DNA from: CALDSL01 sp039810245
Lineage (GTDB): Bacteria > Chloroflexota > Anaerolineae > Anaerolineales > Anaerolineaceae
NCBI GenBank assembly: GCA_039810245.1
Contig: JBDHWQ010000003.1
Coordinates: 124,001 to 188,000 of the forward strand
DNA: 64,000 nt
Reading direction: 5' to 3'
Each line of letters opens with the position of its first letter. Positions within the stretch are counted from its first letter, which is position 1. Below, in pieces: positions 24,243 through 33,456 of the stretch. The position numbers were made by a program, and so were the translations under genes. A model generated the notes under the pieces. That model had not been told where the DNA came from and did not search any database. It saw nothing but the letters and a program-made list of their open reading frames with translations.

Positions 24243-25441
24243 TATGGCGTGCTGGTGCGGGTAAAGGTGGGCAGGGGCGTGTTCGTGGGCCACGGCGTCA
24301 GCGTGGCTGCCCCGGGCGGCAGCAGCGCCGGCCGGGTGGGCGATAGCTGCGGCGTACCAAATATCTCAGGTCCCAGCGTGGGGCGCGGGGTGATGCTCGG
24401 CCGCTGCGTGCCCACCGGTGTGCCGGACGGCACGCGCGTGGAAGTAGCCGTCTGTGTTACGGTTGGGGTGGCGGTTGGGCCGGGCAGCGGTGGCCAGCCC
24501 TCAAAATACCACAGCGCCGCGGCCACGGCCGCCGCCAGCAGCAGCGCACCGATTACCGCGCCCAGGCAGCCCGCCGACAAGCCGCGCCCCGTGTGTGGGA
24601 CGCCCAGCCCACGCAGCGCGCGCCGCGCGCGCGGAACTTCCAGCGCCACCAGGGTGATGTTATCGTGGCCGCCGCGGCTGTTGGCCAGCGCCACCAGCGT
24701 GTCGGCGGCCTGCTCGGCCGGCGTGGTCTGAAACGCGCTCAAGATTTCAGCGTTTTCCACCAGGTCGGTCAGCCCGTCGCTGCACAGCAGCAGCCGGTCG
24801 CCAGGGCGTAGCTGCAGGCCCTGGTTGGCCTCGGCCTGGCTGTCGCTCTCGCGGTTGTTCAGTCGCAGCCGCAAATCCACCCTGGGTGGAGTGGGCGAGC
24901 CCAAATAACGCCGGATGACGTGCGCGTTGGGGTGGCCTTTGGCCTGCTCAGGCTGCAAAAAGCCGTGGTCCACCGCTTCCTGCACCCAGGTATGGTCGGT
25001 GCTGAGCTGGCGGATGCCGCCGTCGCGCATCAGGTACAGGCGCGAATCACCCACCGTGGCGGCGTAAAGCTGGCTACCGATTACCAGCGCCACCGCGGCT
25101 GTTGCGCCCATGCCGGCGCGGTTGGGGTCGCCCTGCGCCTGCTCGAAAATCTCCTGGCTGGCTTCCTGGATGGCCTGGTGGATGGCGCGCACCGGGTCGC
25201 CGGCGGCGTCGGCTGCCACGCGCCGCACGATGGCCTGCACCGCCATTTCCGCGGCCACTTCGCCGGCGCGGTGCCCGCCAATGCCGTCGCACAGCACCGC
25301 CAGCAGCGCGGGGGGGCGCGAATTGCGCAATCGCAGCGGCGTCACCGCATAGCGGTCTTCATTATTCTTGCCGCTCATGCCTGCGTGGCTGCGCGCCACC
25401 ACCGGCAGGTGCGCCTGGGGCTGCGTTTCGCGTTGGGTCAT
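24242..25441 (-). CDS. PP2C-family Ser/Thr protein phosphatase with membrane anchor
   Basis: The first 250 residues form a PP2C (PPM) phosphatase domain: NNEDRY (metal-binding Asp), LAVLCDGIGGHRAGEVAA, GATAAVALV, TVGDSRLYL, LLCSDGLTDLV and GGHDNITLV with the final metal ligand. A membrane helix follows (about residues 280-300, AVIGALLLAAAVAAALWYF), then a low-complexity Thr/Pro-rich tail of about 90 residues that would lie outside the cell. It should dephosphorylate Ser/Thr-phosphorylated proteins in the cytosol. The ATG at 25441 overlaps the FHA gene stop as ATGA. No Hanks-type kinase is present in the window, so its partner must be elsewhere. Confidence 0.93.
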   Translation of the reverse strand: MTQRETQPQAHLPVVARSHAGMSGKNNEDRYAVTPLRLRNSRPPALLAVLCDGIGGHRAGEVAAEMAVQAIVRRVAADAAGDPVRAIHQAIQEASQEIFEQAQGDPNRAGMGATAAVALVIGSQLYAATVGDSRLYLMRDGGIRQLSTDHTWVQEAVDHGFLQPEQAKGHPNAHVIRRYLGSPTPPRVDLRLRLNNRESDSQAEANQGLQLRPGDRLLLCSDGLTDLVENAEILSAFQTTPAEQAADTLVALANSRGGHDNITLVALEVPRARRALRGLGVPHTGRGLSAGCLGAVIGALLLAAAVAAALWYFEGWPPLPGPTATPTVTQTATSTRVPSGTPVGTQRPSITPRPTLGPEIFGTPQLSPTRPALLPPGAATLTPWPTNTPLPTFTRTSTP

Positions 25442-27324
25442 CGCGGCTCTTCCCACTGGCTAAGCTGCGGTGCGCGTTCGTGGCCCGGGTTGGCCAGCTC
25501 AAAGCGGAATCCGATCTGCCCCAGGTGGATGATATCGCCGTGCTGCAGAGTCACACCGCTGGACGACACGGGCGAGAAGTTGACCCACGTTCCGGCCACC
25601 GAGCCGGTATCCGCCAACTGGTAGCTGCCATCGCTGGTCAGGCTCAGACGCGCGTGCAGCCCGGAAATCGACGGCGACTGGATCACGCAGCTTGCCTGCT
25701 GCGGGCTGCTGCCAAAGGTGGTTTCGCGCCGCAGGATGGGGATCGTATCGCCGGTGACCGGCTGGTTGTCGTCGTTCAGCCGCACCAGCCACGCCGGCGA
25801 GGTGCGCTGCGCGGCCGGCCGCGGCCACGAAGGGCTGTCTTTGCCGGCCGGGCTGCCGCGCGGCTGCTCCTGGGCAATCTCCACCGGCTGCGTCACCGGG
25901 TCTTTCAGCCGCCGGTCGCGGCGCAGCCGCTCGGCCGCCGAAAACCAGCCGCGCTTGCCGCTCAGCCACAGCACCATCACCAGCGCGCCCGCCGCCAGGA
26001 ACACTGCCCCGCCAATCAGCAGCCGGCGCGGCGAAATGCGCTGGCGCAGCGTGATCTGCGCCGGCTGCGCCACCATCACTTCCACCGGGGTTTCACTGCT
26101 CGACTGGATAAAGCCCAGCGTATCTTCCACTTCTATTTGCAGGGTATGGCTGCCGCTGGCCTGGTAGCCGGAAATGTCCCAGGTGAAGCGGTCGAAGGGT
26201 TGCTCGGTATGCTCGTCCACCAGGCTGCCGTCCACGTACAGCGCAGCGCGCTTCACCGGGCGGGCGAAGCCATCCGGGTACTCCACCAGCATGCTCAGCG
26301 TCACCGCATCCGTGCCCTCGCCGCGTTCGATGCGCGCCGGCGGCTCGATAAACATCGGGTTGGGCGGCTGAACGTTGAGCGAGAAGCGCTGCTCGGGGCT
26401 GGCCGCGCTGACGCCGGTGCGCTCGATGCGCACGCGCAGCCTTTGGCTGCCTGCCTTGCGCACCCCCGAAAGATAGCTCACCTGGTATACCTCGCGCAGC
26501 GGGGCAAAATAGGTTTCCGGGTTGGGCAAGTTTTCCGGGCCGGTGAACAGGAAGTAATGCCCGCCGGTGTCTTTTGCCAGCGCGCGCAGCGCCTCGGCCA
26601 CCGGGGTGGCGTCATTGGCCGGCGTGCCCACCAGCCACACAAACACGCGCACCTCACTCTGCGCCGCGCGCTCCGCCAGGTTAGGCAGCGCTTCCAGCGC
26701 CGAATCAGGCGGCAGCGGCGTTATATACAGGATGGCGCGCTTCATCTGAGCGCGCGGGTTGGGGTCGGTGGTCAGGTCCAGCGCCTGCGAAAACCCCGCC
26801 AGCGACGGGCTGCTGTGCAGCAGGTCGGGCTCGTACTCGCGGATTTCCTGCGCCCAGCGCCGCGGCTCGGTCTGGCGGATGGTCTGCACGCCATCCCCGG
26901 TGACGAACGAGAAGTCGTCGTTGGTTTGGTCGGGCTGTTCCTCGGCCCAGCTTTGCAGCCGCGCCTGCAGCTTCTGGAACAGCGTTTCGCCGCCCACGCG
27001 GTTGGCCATCAACGGCGCGCCATTATAGACGATGATCGTCTGCACGCCGGGCTGCACGCGCAGGATTTCCGTCACCGGGCGCGGCTGGTCATTTTCCAGT
27101 ACGGCCAGAGCGTCCGCCGTCAGGTCCGGGATAAACCCGCCGGCCGAGTCGTAGGCTTCCAGAAAGAAGGTCACCGCGGGGAACTGGGCGGTATCCGGCG
27201 TAGTAATGCGCGCCTGTCCACCGCTCTGCGCCCAGGCAGGCGCCAACAGCGCCAGGGCGCACAGTGCTGCGCTGGCTGCGGCAAGAGCGATGTTCACCGG
27301 CCGTTTGGACCGTATCAAGCGCAC
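25438..27324 (-). CDS. Exported vWA-like protein with cytosolic FHA domain
   Basis: A signal-type segment (residues 7-32, ending AWAQ) is followed by a large outside part. That part includes a von Willebrand A-like region in which metal-site residues are not fully conserved (TIIVYNGAP, KRAILYITP, VRVFVWLVGT) and a beta-sandwich region. A membrane helix at about residues 445-465 (LLIGGAVFLAAGALVMVLW) leads to a cytosolic basic stretch. The end is an FHA domain (about residues 530-610): ETTFGSS, SPSISGLHARL with the phosphothreonine-contact Ser/His, and GTWVN. FHA domains read phosphothreonine, so the protein could pass a phosphosignal across the membrane. It sits 13 bases after an upstream membrane protein gene and overlaps the PP2C gene. 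Confidence 0.85.
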   Translation of the reverse strand: MRLIRSKRPVNIALAAASAALCALALLAPAWAQSGGQARITTPDTAQFPAVTFFLEAYDSAGGFIPDLTADALAVLENDQPRPVTEILRVQPGVQTIIVYNGAPLMANRVGGETLFQKLQARLQSWAEEQPDQTNDDFSFVTGDGVQTIRQTEPRRWAQEIREYEPDLLHSSPSLAGFSQALDLTTDPNPRAQMKRAILYITPLPPDSALEALPNLAERAAQSEVRVFVWLVGTPANDATPVAEALRALAKDTGGHYFLFTGPENLPNPETYFAPLREVYQVSYLSGVRKAGSQRLRVRIERTGVSAASPEQRFSLNVQPPNPMFIEPPARIERGEGTDAVTLSMLVEYPDGFARPVKRAALYVDGSLVDEHTEQPFDRFTWDISGYQASGSHTLQIEVEDTLGFIQSSSETPVEVMVAQPAQITLRQRISPRRLLIGGAVFLAAGALVMVLWLSGKRGWFSAAERLRRDRRLKDPVTQPVEIAQEQPRGSPAGKDSPSWPRPAAQRTSPAWLVRLNDDNQPVTGDTIPILRRETTFGSSPQQASCVIQSPSISGLHARLSLTSDGSYQLADTGSVAGTWVNFSPVSSSGVTLQHGDIIHLGQIGFRFELANPGHERAPQLSQWEEPR

Positions 27325-27337
27325 AGAATTCCTCGGT

Positions 27338-28303
27338 TTAGTACACCGCCGCTCCCCGGGGCGGCTCGGTTGAGGCAGGGGTGATGCCGGCCACGGGCGG
27401 CCGCGCCGTCAGGCGGCGGAATGCCAGCGCCCAAACCCCGCTGATAAAGCTTTGCAGGATGCCATTGAGCACGATCAGCACCGGCAGGTACAACGCCAGC
27501 AGCACCAGCGACCCGCTCATCAGTGGCCCGAACATTGGGCGACCTTCGCGCATCATCGCGATCATCAGCGGTACCAGGGTAATCAACATTGGAATTGCCA
27601 GCAACAGCCCGGCGGCAAAGCCCAGCACCAGCAGGATCAGCGCAACCAAAATCAGCGCGCCTAAGTTGCCACGAAATACATTCCAACCGCGCTGCAGGGC
27701 AGCCAGCACGTCCAGATTTTCGGCCACCAGCGCCACCGCCGACTGTTCAATCCACACGCTCAGCGCCCAGAATGCAATGCCCAGCACGCAGATCAGCGGC
27801 AGCAGGCAGATCAGCCCGATGCCGGCGGTCAGTACGCCCAGCCCCACGCTGGGGATGAGCACCACCAGGAACACGACAAAGCCGGCGATTGCCACCGCCA
27901 GGTTGAGCAGGAACATGCGCCAGAAAAACGGCTGGCTGTCGCGCCACAGCTTACCCAGGTTCTGGCGTTCCGCGCCATCGTCTCCGCGCAGCGTGCCCAA
28001 CACCAGCCCGATGCGCCCGATGGTCGAAAGGTACAGCGCCAGAATGGCCAGCAGCAGCACGCCAACGATCACCAGTACGTAGACGTAGGGCGGGATGGAT
28101 TGCAAATAGTCCAGGATGCGCTGGCCCCACTGCTCCCATCGTCCTTGCGGCCCGCCCGGCATATTGCGCCCGTTCATGTTGAAGTTGAACGAGCCGCCGT
28201 TGCCGCGGTTAGCGCCGCAGCCGGCCAGGATGCCAAAAATCCACAGCACCTTATTGCGCCAGATGATTCTCCAGGCTTTTGACAGGACTTCGCCGTAGTT
28301 CAT
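27338..28303 (-). CDS. Polytopic membrane protein, glycerophosphodiester phosphodiesterase membrane-domain-like
   Basis: The 321-residue protein starts MNYGEVLSKAWRIIWRNKVLWIFG, a pattern seen in the membrane-domain family related to GDPD membrane domains (DUF975/DUF7544-like). A Gly/Asn-rich soluble insert (about residues 30-60) precedes five or six hydrophobic helices. There are no catalytic motifs, so a membrane-organising role is as likely as transport. AGGG lies 7-8 nt before the ATG at 28303. The gene begins 43 bases after guaA ends and stops 13 bases before the vWA/FHA gene, so it links the purine genes to the signalling genes in one possible transcript. Confidence 0.7.
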   Translation of the reverse strand: MNYGEVLSKAWRIIWRNKVLWIFGILAGCGANRGNGGSFNFNMNGRNMPGGPQGRWEQWGQRILDYLQSIPPYVYVLVIVGVLLLAILALYLSTIGRIGLVLGTLRGDDGAERQNLGKLWRDSQPFFWRMFLLNLAVAIAGFVVFLVVLIPSVGLGVLTAGIGLICLLPLICVLGIAFWALSVWIEQSAVALVAENLDVLAALQRGWNVFRGNLGALILVALILLVLGFAAGLLLAIPMLITLVPLMIAMMREGRPMFGPLMSGSLVLLALYLPVLIVLNGILQSFISGVWALAFRRLTARPPVAGITPASTEPPRGAAVY

Positions 28304-28346
28304 CGTTTTCCCTGAACTCTCCGGGCCACACGGCCCGCTATGTACG

Positions 28347-29903
28347 CTACTCCCACTCGATCGTCGCGGGCGGCTTGCTGGTAATATCATACACCACGCG
28401 ATTGATTCCGTCTACTTCGTTGACGATGCGGTTTGCCACGCGCGCCAGCAGCTCGTGGGGCAGCCGCGCCCAGTCGGCGGTCATAAAATCCTCGCTGGTA
28501 ACGGCGCGCAGCGCGGCTGTTTCCTGGTAGGTGCGCTGGTCGCCCATCACGCCCACCGAGCGTACCGGCAGCAGCGCCACAAACGCCTGGGCAAGCGCAT
28601 CGCCGCTTTCCCCCGCGCGGCGGCCCAGAAGCCCGGCCGCGTGCAGCTCCCCGGTAAAGATCGCATCCGCGGCGCGCAGCCGCTCCAGCCGCTCCATCGT
28701 CACTTCGCCCAGGCAGCGCACCGCCAGCCCCGGCCCGGGGAAGGGCTGGCGCCACACCAGCGCTTCGGGCAGCCCCAGCGCTTCGCCCACCGCGCGCACT
28801 TCATCTTTAAACAGGTAGCGCAGCGGCTCCACCAGCGTGAAGGCCATCTCGGATGGCAGACCGCCCACGTTGTGGTGGCTCTTGATGCGCTGCCCCTGCG
28901 CCCGGTCGGGCGCGGACGATTCGACCACGTCGGGGTAGATGGTTCCCTGCACCAGCAACCGAGGGTTGCCCAGCCGCTGCGCCTCGTGTTCGAACACGCG
29001 AATAAACGTCTCGCCGATGGCGCGGCGCTTGGCTTCCGGGTCGGTCAGCCCGGTCAGTTTTTCCAGAAAGGTGTGCGCCGCGTCGGCCACGGTCAGGTGC
29101 GCGCCCAGGTTCTGGTGGAACGCGGCTTCCACCTGCGCGCGCTCGCCCTGGCGCAGCAGCCCGTTCTCCACGAACACTGCGCGCAACTGGTCGCCCACCG
29201 CGCGGTGTACCAGCGCCGCCGCCACGCTCGAATCGACGCCGCCGCTGACCGCCGCCAGCACCGGCTCGCTACCCACCTGTGCGCGTACGCGCTCTACCGC
29301 CTCGGAGACCATTGCCGCCGGGGTCCAATCAGGCCGCGCGCCGCAGATCTCCACCGCAAAGCGGCGCAGCATTTCCCCCCCGTCGGGAGTATGGCACACC
29401 TCAGGGTGGAACTGCACCCCGTACCAACCGCGCGCCGGGTCGCCCATCGCCGCCGCCGGGCTGCCCGGGCTGGCCGCCAGCGCGCAAAAGCCATCCGGCA
29501 GGCGCTCGATGCGGTCACCGTGCGACATCCATACCGCATGCGCGCCGGCCGGCAGCAGCGGGTTCTGCGCCAAAGTTTCCACCTGTGCCGGACCGTACTC
29601 GCGGCCGGCGGCCGCGGCCACCCTGCCGCCCAGCGCGTGCGCCAGCGCCTGCATCCCGTAGCAGATGCCCAGCACCGGCCGCCCGCTCTGCAGCACGTAG
29701 CCCGGCACCTGCGGCGCGCCCGGCGCGTAGACGGATGCCGGCCCGCCGGATAGGATAAAGCCCTTCGGGCGCAGTGCCAGCACGGATGCGGCCGGCGCGT
29801 TCCAGGGGAACAATTCACAGTACACGCGCGCCTCGCGCACCCGCCGCGTGATGAGCTGGCTGTATTGCGATCCAAAATCGAGGACGGCGATGCTATCCTG
29901 CAT
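28347..29903 (-). CDS. guaA: GMP synthase (glutamine-hydrolysing)
   Basis: GuaA converts XMP to GMP with ATP and glutamine. The N-terminal class I glutamine amidotransferase domain shows [16 protein letters not shown] with the nucleophile Cys and [11 protein letters not shown] with the catalytic His. The ATP-pyrophosphatase P-loop reads [14 protein letters not shown]. The dimerisation domain ends in the strongly conserved [18 protein letters not shown] and KPPATIEWE. At 518 residues it is complete. It starts one base after the stop of the xanthine phosphoribosyltransferase gene, forming a purine salvage pair: Xpt makes XMP from xanthine and GuaA converts it to GMP. Confidence 0.98.
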   Translation of the reverse strand: MQDSIAVLDFGSQYSQLITRRVREARVYCELFPWNAPAASVLALRPKGFILSGGPASVYAPGAPQVPGYVLQSGRPVLGICYGMQALAHALGGRVAAAAGREYGPAQVETLAQNPLLPAGAHAVWMSHGDRIERLPDGFCALAASPGSPAAAMGDPARGWYGVQFHPEVCHTPDGGEMLRRFAVEICGARPDWTPAAMVSEAVERVRAQVGSEPVLAAVSGGVDSSVAAALVHRAVGDQLRAVFVENGLLRQGERAQVEAAFHQNLGAHLTVADAAHTFLEKLTGLTDPEAKRRAIGETFIRVFEHEAQRLGNPRLLVQGTIYPDVVESSAPDRAQGQRIKSHHNVGGLPSEMAFTLVEPLRYLFKDEVRAVGEALGLPEALVWRQPFPGPGLAVRCLGEVTMERLERLRAADAIFTGELHAAGLLGRRAGESGDALAQAFVALLPVRSVGVMGDQRTYQETAALRAVTSEDFMTADWARLPHELLARVANRIVNEVDGINRVVYDITSKPPATIEWE

Positions 29904-29904
29904 C

Positions 29905-30480
29905 TTAATCGTCTGCCACCTGGATCAGGCCATTATCCATGGAAGTGATGCGCACCAGCGATTCGACCGGCACGCACAGCGGCGCCAGCGCCTCGCGCCC
30001 GCCCTCAAAGGTCTTTTCGATCAGGGTGCCCACGCCCACGATCGCCGCGCCCGCGGCCTGCGCCAGCCGCGCCAGCCCCAGGATGGTCGCGCCGGTAGCC
30101 AGGAAGTCGTCGATGATCAGCACGCGCTCGCCGCGCGACAGGTATTCCGGCGATACAATCAACTCCACCATGCGACCTTTGGTATGCGAGGGGGCGATGG
30201 TCAGGTACACCTGGTCGGGCATGGTGATAGGCTTGCTCTTGCGCGCGTACACCACCGGCAGCCCCAGGTAGCGTCCGGTCATCAGCGCCGGGGCGATGCC
30301 CGAAATTTCCGCGGTAAGGATGCGCGTGGCCGCCACACCGGCGAACAAACGCGCGAATTCCCGCCCGCACTCTTCCATTAATAGCGGGTCCACCTGGTGG
30401 TTGATGAAGTTATCCACCTTGAGAATCCCGCCGCCCAGGTTCTGCCCATCGCGCAGCACGCGGTCTATTAATGCCTGCAT
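29905..30480 (-). CDS. xpt: Xanthine phosphoribosyltransferase
   Basis: Xpt joins xanthine to PRPP to make XMP in the cytosol. The 191-residue protein has the type I PRTase fold, with the PRPP-binding loop [17 protein letters not shown] (about residues 120-136), and the family phrases [20 protein letters not shown] near the start and VVYARKSKP. The length matches the B. subtilis type. Two adjacent ATG codons (30483 and 30480) are both possible; AGGA precedes them by 5 and 8 bases. It is immediately followed by guaA. No purine riboswitch, which often controls xpt, is recognisable in the 120 bases upstream. Confidence 0.94.
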   Translation of the reverse strand: MQALIDRVLRDGQNLGGGILKVDNFINHQVDPLLMEECGREFARLFAGVAATRILTAEISGIAPALMTGRYLGLPVVYARKSKPITMPDQVYLTIAPSHTKGRMVELIVSPEYLSRGERVLIIDDFLATGATILGLARLAQAAGAAIVGVGTLIEKTFEGGREALAPLCVPVESLVRITSMDNGLIQVADD

Positions 30481-30586
30481 CATGCCAGTCCTTTCTGCGT
30501 GGAAATTGTTTGGACAATTGTACACCCGGCACAATCGAAGTTCGTAACATCCATTGCGCCCGTTCTCCGCGGCTTCGTGCTTATGT

Positions 30587-30592
30587 TACAAT
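30587..30592 (+). promoter_or_regulatory. Extended -10 promoter of maf, near-leaderless
   Basis: TACAAT at 30587-30592 is preceded by TGT, an extended -10. The start of transcription would fall near 30599, about 4 bases before the ATG at 30603. No good -35 is visible. Confidence 0.45.
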
Positions 30593-30602
30593 CGAACCAT
30601 CT

Positions 30603-31262
30603 ATGCAAACCCCACAAATACTGCTGGCTTCCAACTCGCCGCGCCGCCGCCAACTGCTGAGCCTGGCCGGCTATGTCTTCACCGCCACCGCGGCGGAAAT
30701 TGACGAGAGCCCGCTGCCCGGCGAGCCGCCCGCAGATTACGTGCTGCGCCTGGCGCGCGAAAAAGCAGCCGCCGCGCGCCGTAATGCCGGCGACTCGCTG
30801 CCCGTCCTCGCCGCCGATACCACCGTGGCGCTGGATGGCGAGATTCTGGGAAAGCCCGGCGATGACGCCGAAGCCGCGGCCATGCTGCGCAGGCTGCGCG
30901 CCCGTGAGCACCAGGTGTATACCGCCCTGGCGCTCGTCACCCCGCCTGGAGAAGTCTTTTCCGACCTGTGCTGCACGCAGGTGAGCATGCGCCCCTACAC
31001 CGCGCTCGAGATGGACGATTACATTGCCGGCGGCGATCCGCTGGATAAGGCCGGCGCGTACGCCATCCAGCACCCCGGGTTCCACCCGGTGGAGCGCATC
31101 GCCGGCTGCTATGCCAACGTCGTTGGGCTGCCGCTGTGCCAGCTCGAAAGCCTGCTGCGCCAGGCCGGTATTGCCCCTCGCCTGGGCCTGCCATCCTGCC
31201 CGCCAGATTTTCATGCCTGTCCCTTCTGCCGTTCCCTCGCCGGGAGTGCATATGACGGTTAA
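30603..31262 (+). CDS. maf: Maf-family nucleotide pyrophosphatase
   Basis: Maf proteins hydrolyse non-canonical or dTTP/UTP nucleotides to the monophosphate and pyrophosphate and have been linked to septum control. The N-terminal signature LLASNSPRRRQLLSLAG (residues 6-22), the acidic VLAADTTVAL, LGKPGDDAEAAAMLRRL and the DPLDKAGAYAIQ motif are all present, in the order of the YhdE/Maf group. The protein is 219 residues, with a C-terminal tail of about 25 residues beyond the family core. The gene overlaps the start of the penicillin-binding protein gene by 11 bases, so cell-wall genes follow in the same operon. Confidence 0.93.
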   Translation: MQTPQILLASNSPRRRQLLSLAGYVFTATAAEIDESPLPGEPPADYVLRLAREKAAAARRNAGDSLPVLAADTTVALDGEILGKPGDDAEAAAMLRRLRAREHQVYTALALVTPPGEVFSDLCCTQVSMRPYTALEMDDYIAGGDPLDKAGAYAIQHPGFHPVERIAGCYANVVGLPLCQLESLLRQAGIAPRLGLPSCPPDFHACPFCRSLAGSAYDG

Positions 31263-33456
31263 CCGCCTGTTCTCGCGCTGCCTGCCCCTGTTGGTGTTTG
31301 CCCTCTCCGCCTGCCTGCCTATCCAGTCACAGGCCGCGCGGCCCAGCCCCACGCCGCCATCGACCGGCAGCCTGGACCTGCCAGACGTGCAGAGCGTGGC
31401 GCGCGGTTTCTTCGCGGCCTGGAAGGGCGACGACTACGCCAGCATGTACGCCGCTCTGACCAGGGTCAGCCAGGACGCCATGAACCTCGAGGCGTTCGAG
31501 GCCGCCTACCGTCAGGCGGCCGTGGACCTCACCCAGCAAAGCCTGGACGTAGAAATGCTCTCCGCGCTCACCCGCACCACCTCGGCACAGGTGGGCTACC
31601 GCGTGGTCTACCACACCACGCTACTGGGCGACCTGACGCGCGAGATCGTTATGAACCTGACCCTCGAAGAAGGCCAATGGCGCATCCAGTGGGAGCCGGG
31701 GCTGATTTTGCCTGAATTGAGCGGCGGAAACCGCCTGTCGGTAGAGTACCGCGTGCCGGCGCGTGGCGATATCTACGACCGGCGCGGCAAAGCGCTTACC
31801 GCCCAGGCGGATGCCGTTGCCCTGGGCGTTGAGCCGGCCAAACTGCGCGAGGACCAGCAGGAAGAGCTGCTTTCGGTGCTGTCGGAGCTGCTGCGCCAGC
31901 CGCCCGAAGAAATCCGCGCCGCATACAGCGGCAGCAAGGCCGAGTACGTGGCGCTGGGCGAAGCCCTGTCACAGGAAATCAACAACCAGTACCAGCGTAT
32001 CAGCGCCATCAGCGGGCTGGTGATGACGCCCTACCGCGGGCGCTTTTACTTTGACGGTGGCGTTGCCCCGCACATCACTGGCTACGTGTTAGCGATCTCA
32101 CCTGAAGAGCTGGAAAATTATCAGCGCCGCGGCTACAGCGGCGACGAAAAGGTGGGCGCGGCCGGGCTGGAAAAGTGGGGCGAAGCTTTCCTCACCGGTA
32201 AGCGCGGCGCGTCGGTCTATGTGGTCAGCCCGCAGAACACAATTGTCACGCGCATGGCCGAGACCAATGCCCAGGCAGCGCGCTACATTTATACAACCAT
32301 CGATAAGGACCTGCAATTCCAATCGCAAAAGGCTTTGCAGGGTTTCAATGGCGCCATCGTAGTGCTGGAGCGCGACAGCGGGCGCATCCTGGCAATGGTT
32401 TCGTCTCCCGGTTATGACCCTAACCTGTTCGAGCCGACCAACCGCAATAATTTTGCCCTCACCCGGGTGCTCAACGATGAGAGCCAGCCGCTGCTCAACC
32501 GCGCCACGCAGGGCGTGTACCCGCTCGGCTCAGTTTCCAAAATCATCACCATGGCAGCCGCGCTCGAAAGCGGCGATTTCACCGCCGCCAGCACCTACAA
32601 CTGCGGCTATGAATTCACCGAATTGGGCGATGGCACGGTGCTCTACGACTGGACCTACACCAGCGGTATCATGCCCAGCGGTGTGCTCACCCTGCCCGAA
32701 GGCCTGATGCTGTCCTGCAACCCGTATTTCTGGCACATCGGCCTGGAGCTGTTCCAGAACGGCAAGGGCCAGCAGCTTTCGGATATGGCCCACGCCTTTG
32801 GCCTGGGCAGCCCCACCGGCCTGGAGCAGATCCCCGAGGCCGCCGGCTCGTTTCCCGAGCCGCAGAACGTGGGCGAAGCGGTGCAGATGTCCATTGGTCA
32901 GGGCCCCATGCTGGTGACGCCCATCCAAGTGGCGGCTTTTGCGGCCGCGGTGGGTAACGGCGGCACGCTCTACCGCCCGCAGATCATCGAAAAGATCACC
33001 ACACCGGATGGCGACGCCGAGACCAGCTTTGAGCCGGCTGTCGTGCGCCGCCTGCCGCTCAGCGCTGAAAACCTGCTCATTATCCAGGATGCCATGCGCA
33101 GCGTGGTGGAAGACCGGCGCGGCACGGCGCGGAATGCCTTCACCGGCTTGCAGATCCCGGTATATGGCAAGACCGGCACGGCGCAAAATGCCGGTGATAT
33201 GCCCCACGCCTGGTTCGCCGGCTACACCGACGCCGCCCGCCCCGACCGGCCGGACATCGCCATCGCCGTGATCGCTGAGAACGCCGGCGAAGGCTCGATG
33301 GTGGCCGCTCCTATTTTTCGCCGCGTGGTGGAGATTTATTTCAGCGGTAAGCCGGTAAAGCTCTACCCGTGGGAATCCAGCTTTTATGTCGTGCCTGATA
33401 ACCTCCCCGGCATGAGCCCCAACCTGCCGTCGCCGGCAGCCACCCCCACACCATGA
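31252..33456 (+). CDS. Class B penicillin-binding lipoprotein (transpeptidase, MecA-like layout)
   Basis: This is a peptidoglycan DD-transpeptidase. The start LPLLVFALSAC is a lipoprotein signal with the lipobox Cys near residue 19. An NTF2-like MecA_N domain (about residues 40-160) and a PBP dimerisation domain (about 165-340, from RVPARGDIYDRRG) follow. The penicillin-binding domain shows GSVSK with active Ser427, SCN at 488 and KTG at 640. The ending is Pro-rich. The ATG at 31252, with GGGAG 6 nt upstream, overlaps maf. The MecA_N-type domain occurs in many Gram-positives and Chloroflexota and does not by itself imply beta-lactam resistance. Its stop overlaps rsgA in ATGA. Confidence 0.93.
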   Translation: MTVNRLFSRCLPLLVFALSACLPIQSQAARPSPTPPSTGSLDLPDVQSVARGFFAAWKGDDYASMYAALTRVSQDAMNLEAFEAAYRQAAVDLTQQSLDVEMLSALTRTTSAQVGYRVVYHTTLLGDLTREIVMNLTLEEGQWRIQWEPGLILPELSGGNRLSVEYRVPARGDIYDRRGKALTAQADAVALGVEPAKLREDQQEELLSVLSELLRQPPEEIRAAYSGSKAEYVALGEALSQEINNQYQRISAISGLVMTPYRGRFYFDGGVAPHITGYVLAISPEELENYQRRGYSGDEKVGAAGLEKWGEAFLTGKRGASVYVVSPQNTIVTRMAETNAQAARYIYTTIDKDLQFQSQKALQGFNGAIVVLERDSGRILAMVSSPGYDPNLFEPTNRNNFALTRVLNDESQPLLNRATQGVYPLGSVSKIITMAAALESGDFTAASTYNCGYEFTELGDGTVLYDWTYTSGIMPSGVLTLPEGLMLSCNPYFWHIGLELFQNGKGQQLSDMAHAFGLGSPTGLEQIPEAAGSFPEPQNVGEAVQMSIGQGPMLVTPIQVAAFAAAVGNGGTLYRPQIIEKITTPDGDAETSFEPAVVRRLPLSAENLLIIQDAMRSVVEDRRGTARNAFTGLQIPVYGKTGTAQNAGDMPHAWFAGYTDAARPDRPDIAIAVIAENAGEGSMVAAPIFRRVVEIYFSGKPVKLYPWESSFYVVPDNLPGMSPNLPSPAATPTP

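Noticed and set aside
25102..27384. Long open frame on the plus strand, about 760 codons, opposite the vWA/FHA gene
   Set aside because: It is antisense to a clear FHA/vWA gene in GC-rich DNA and reads Arg/Pro/His-rich sequence without domains; such mirror frames are common here.
30484..30602. Possible purine riboswitch upstream of xpt
   Set aside because: The 120-base divergent gap lacks the three-way junction and conserved loop bases, and is mostly needed for two promoters.
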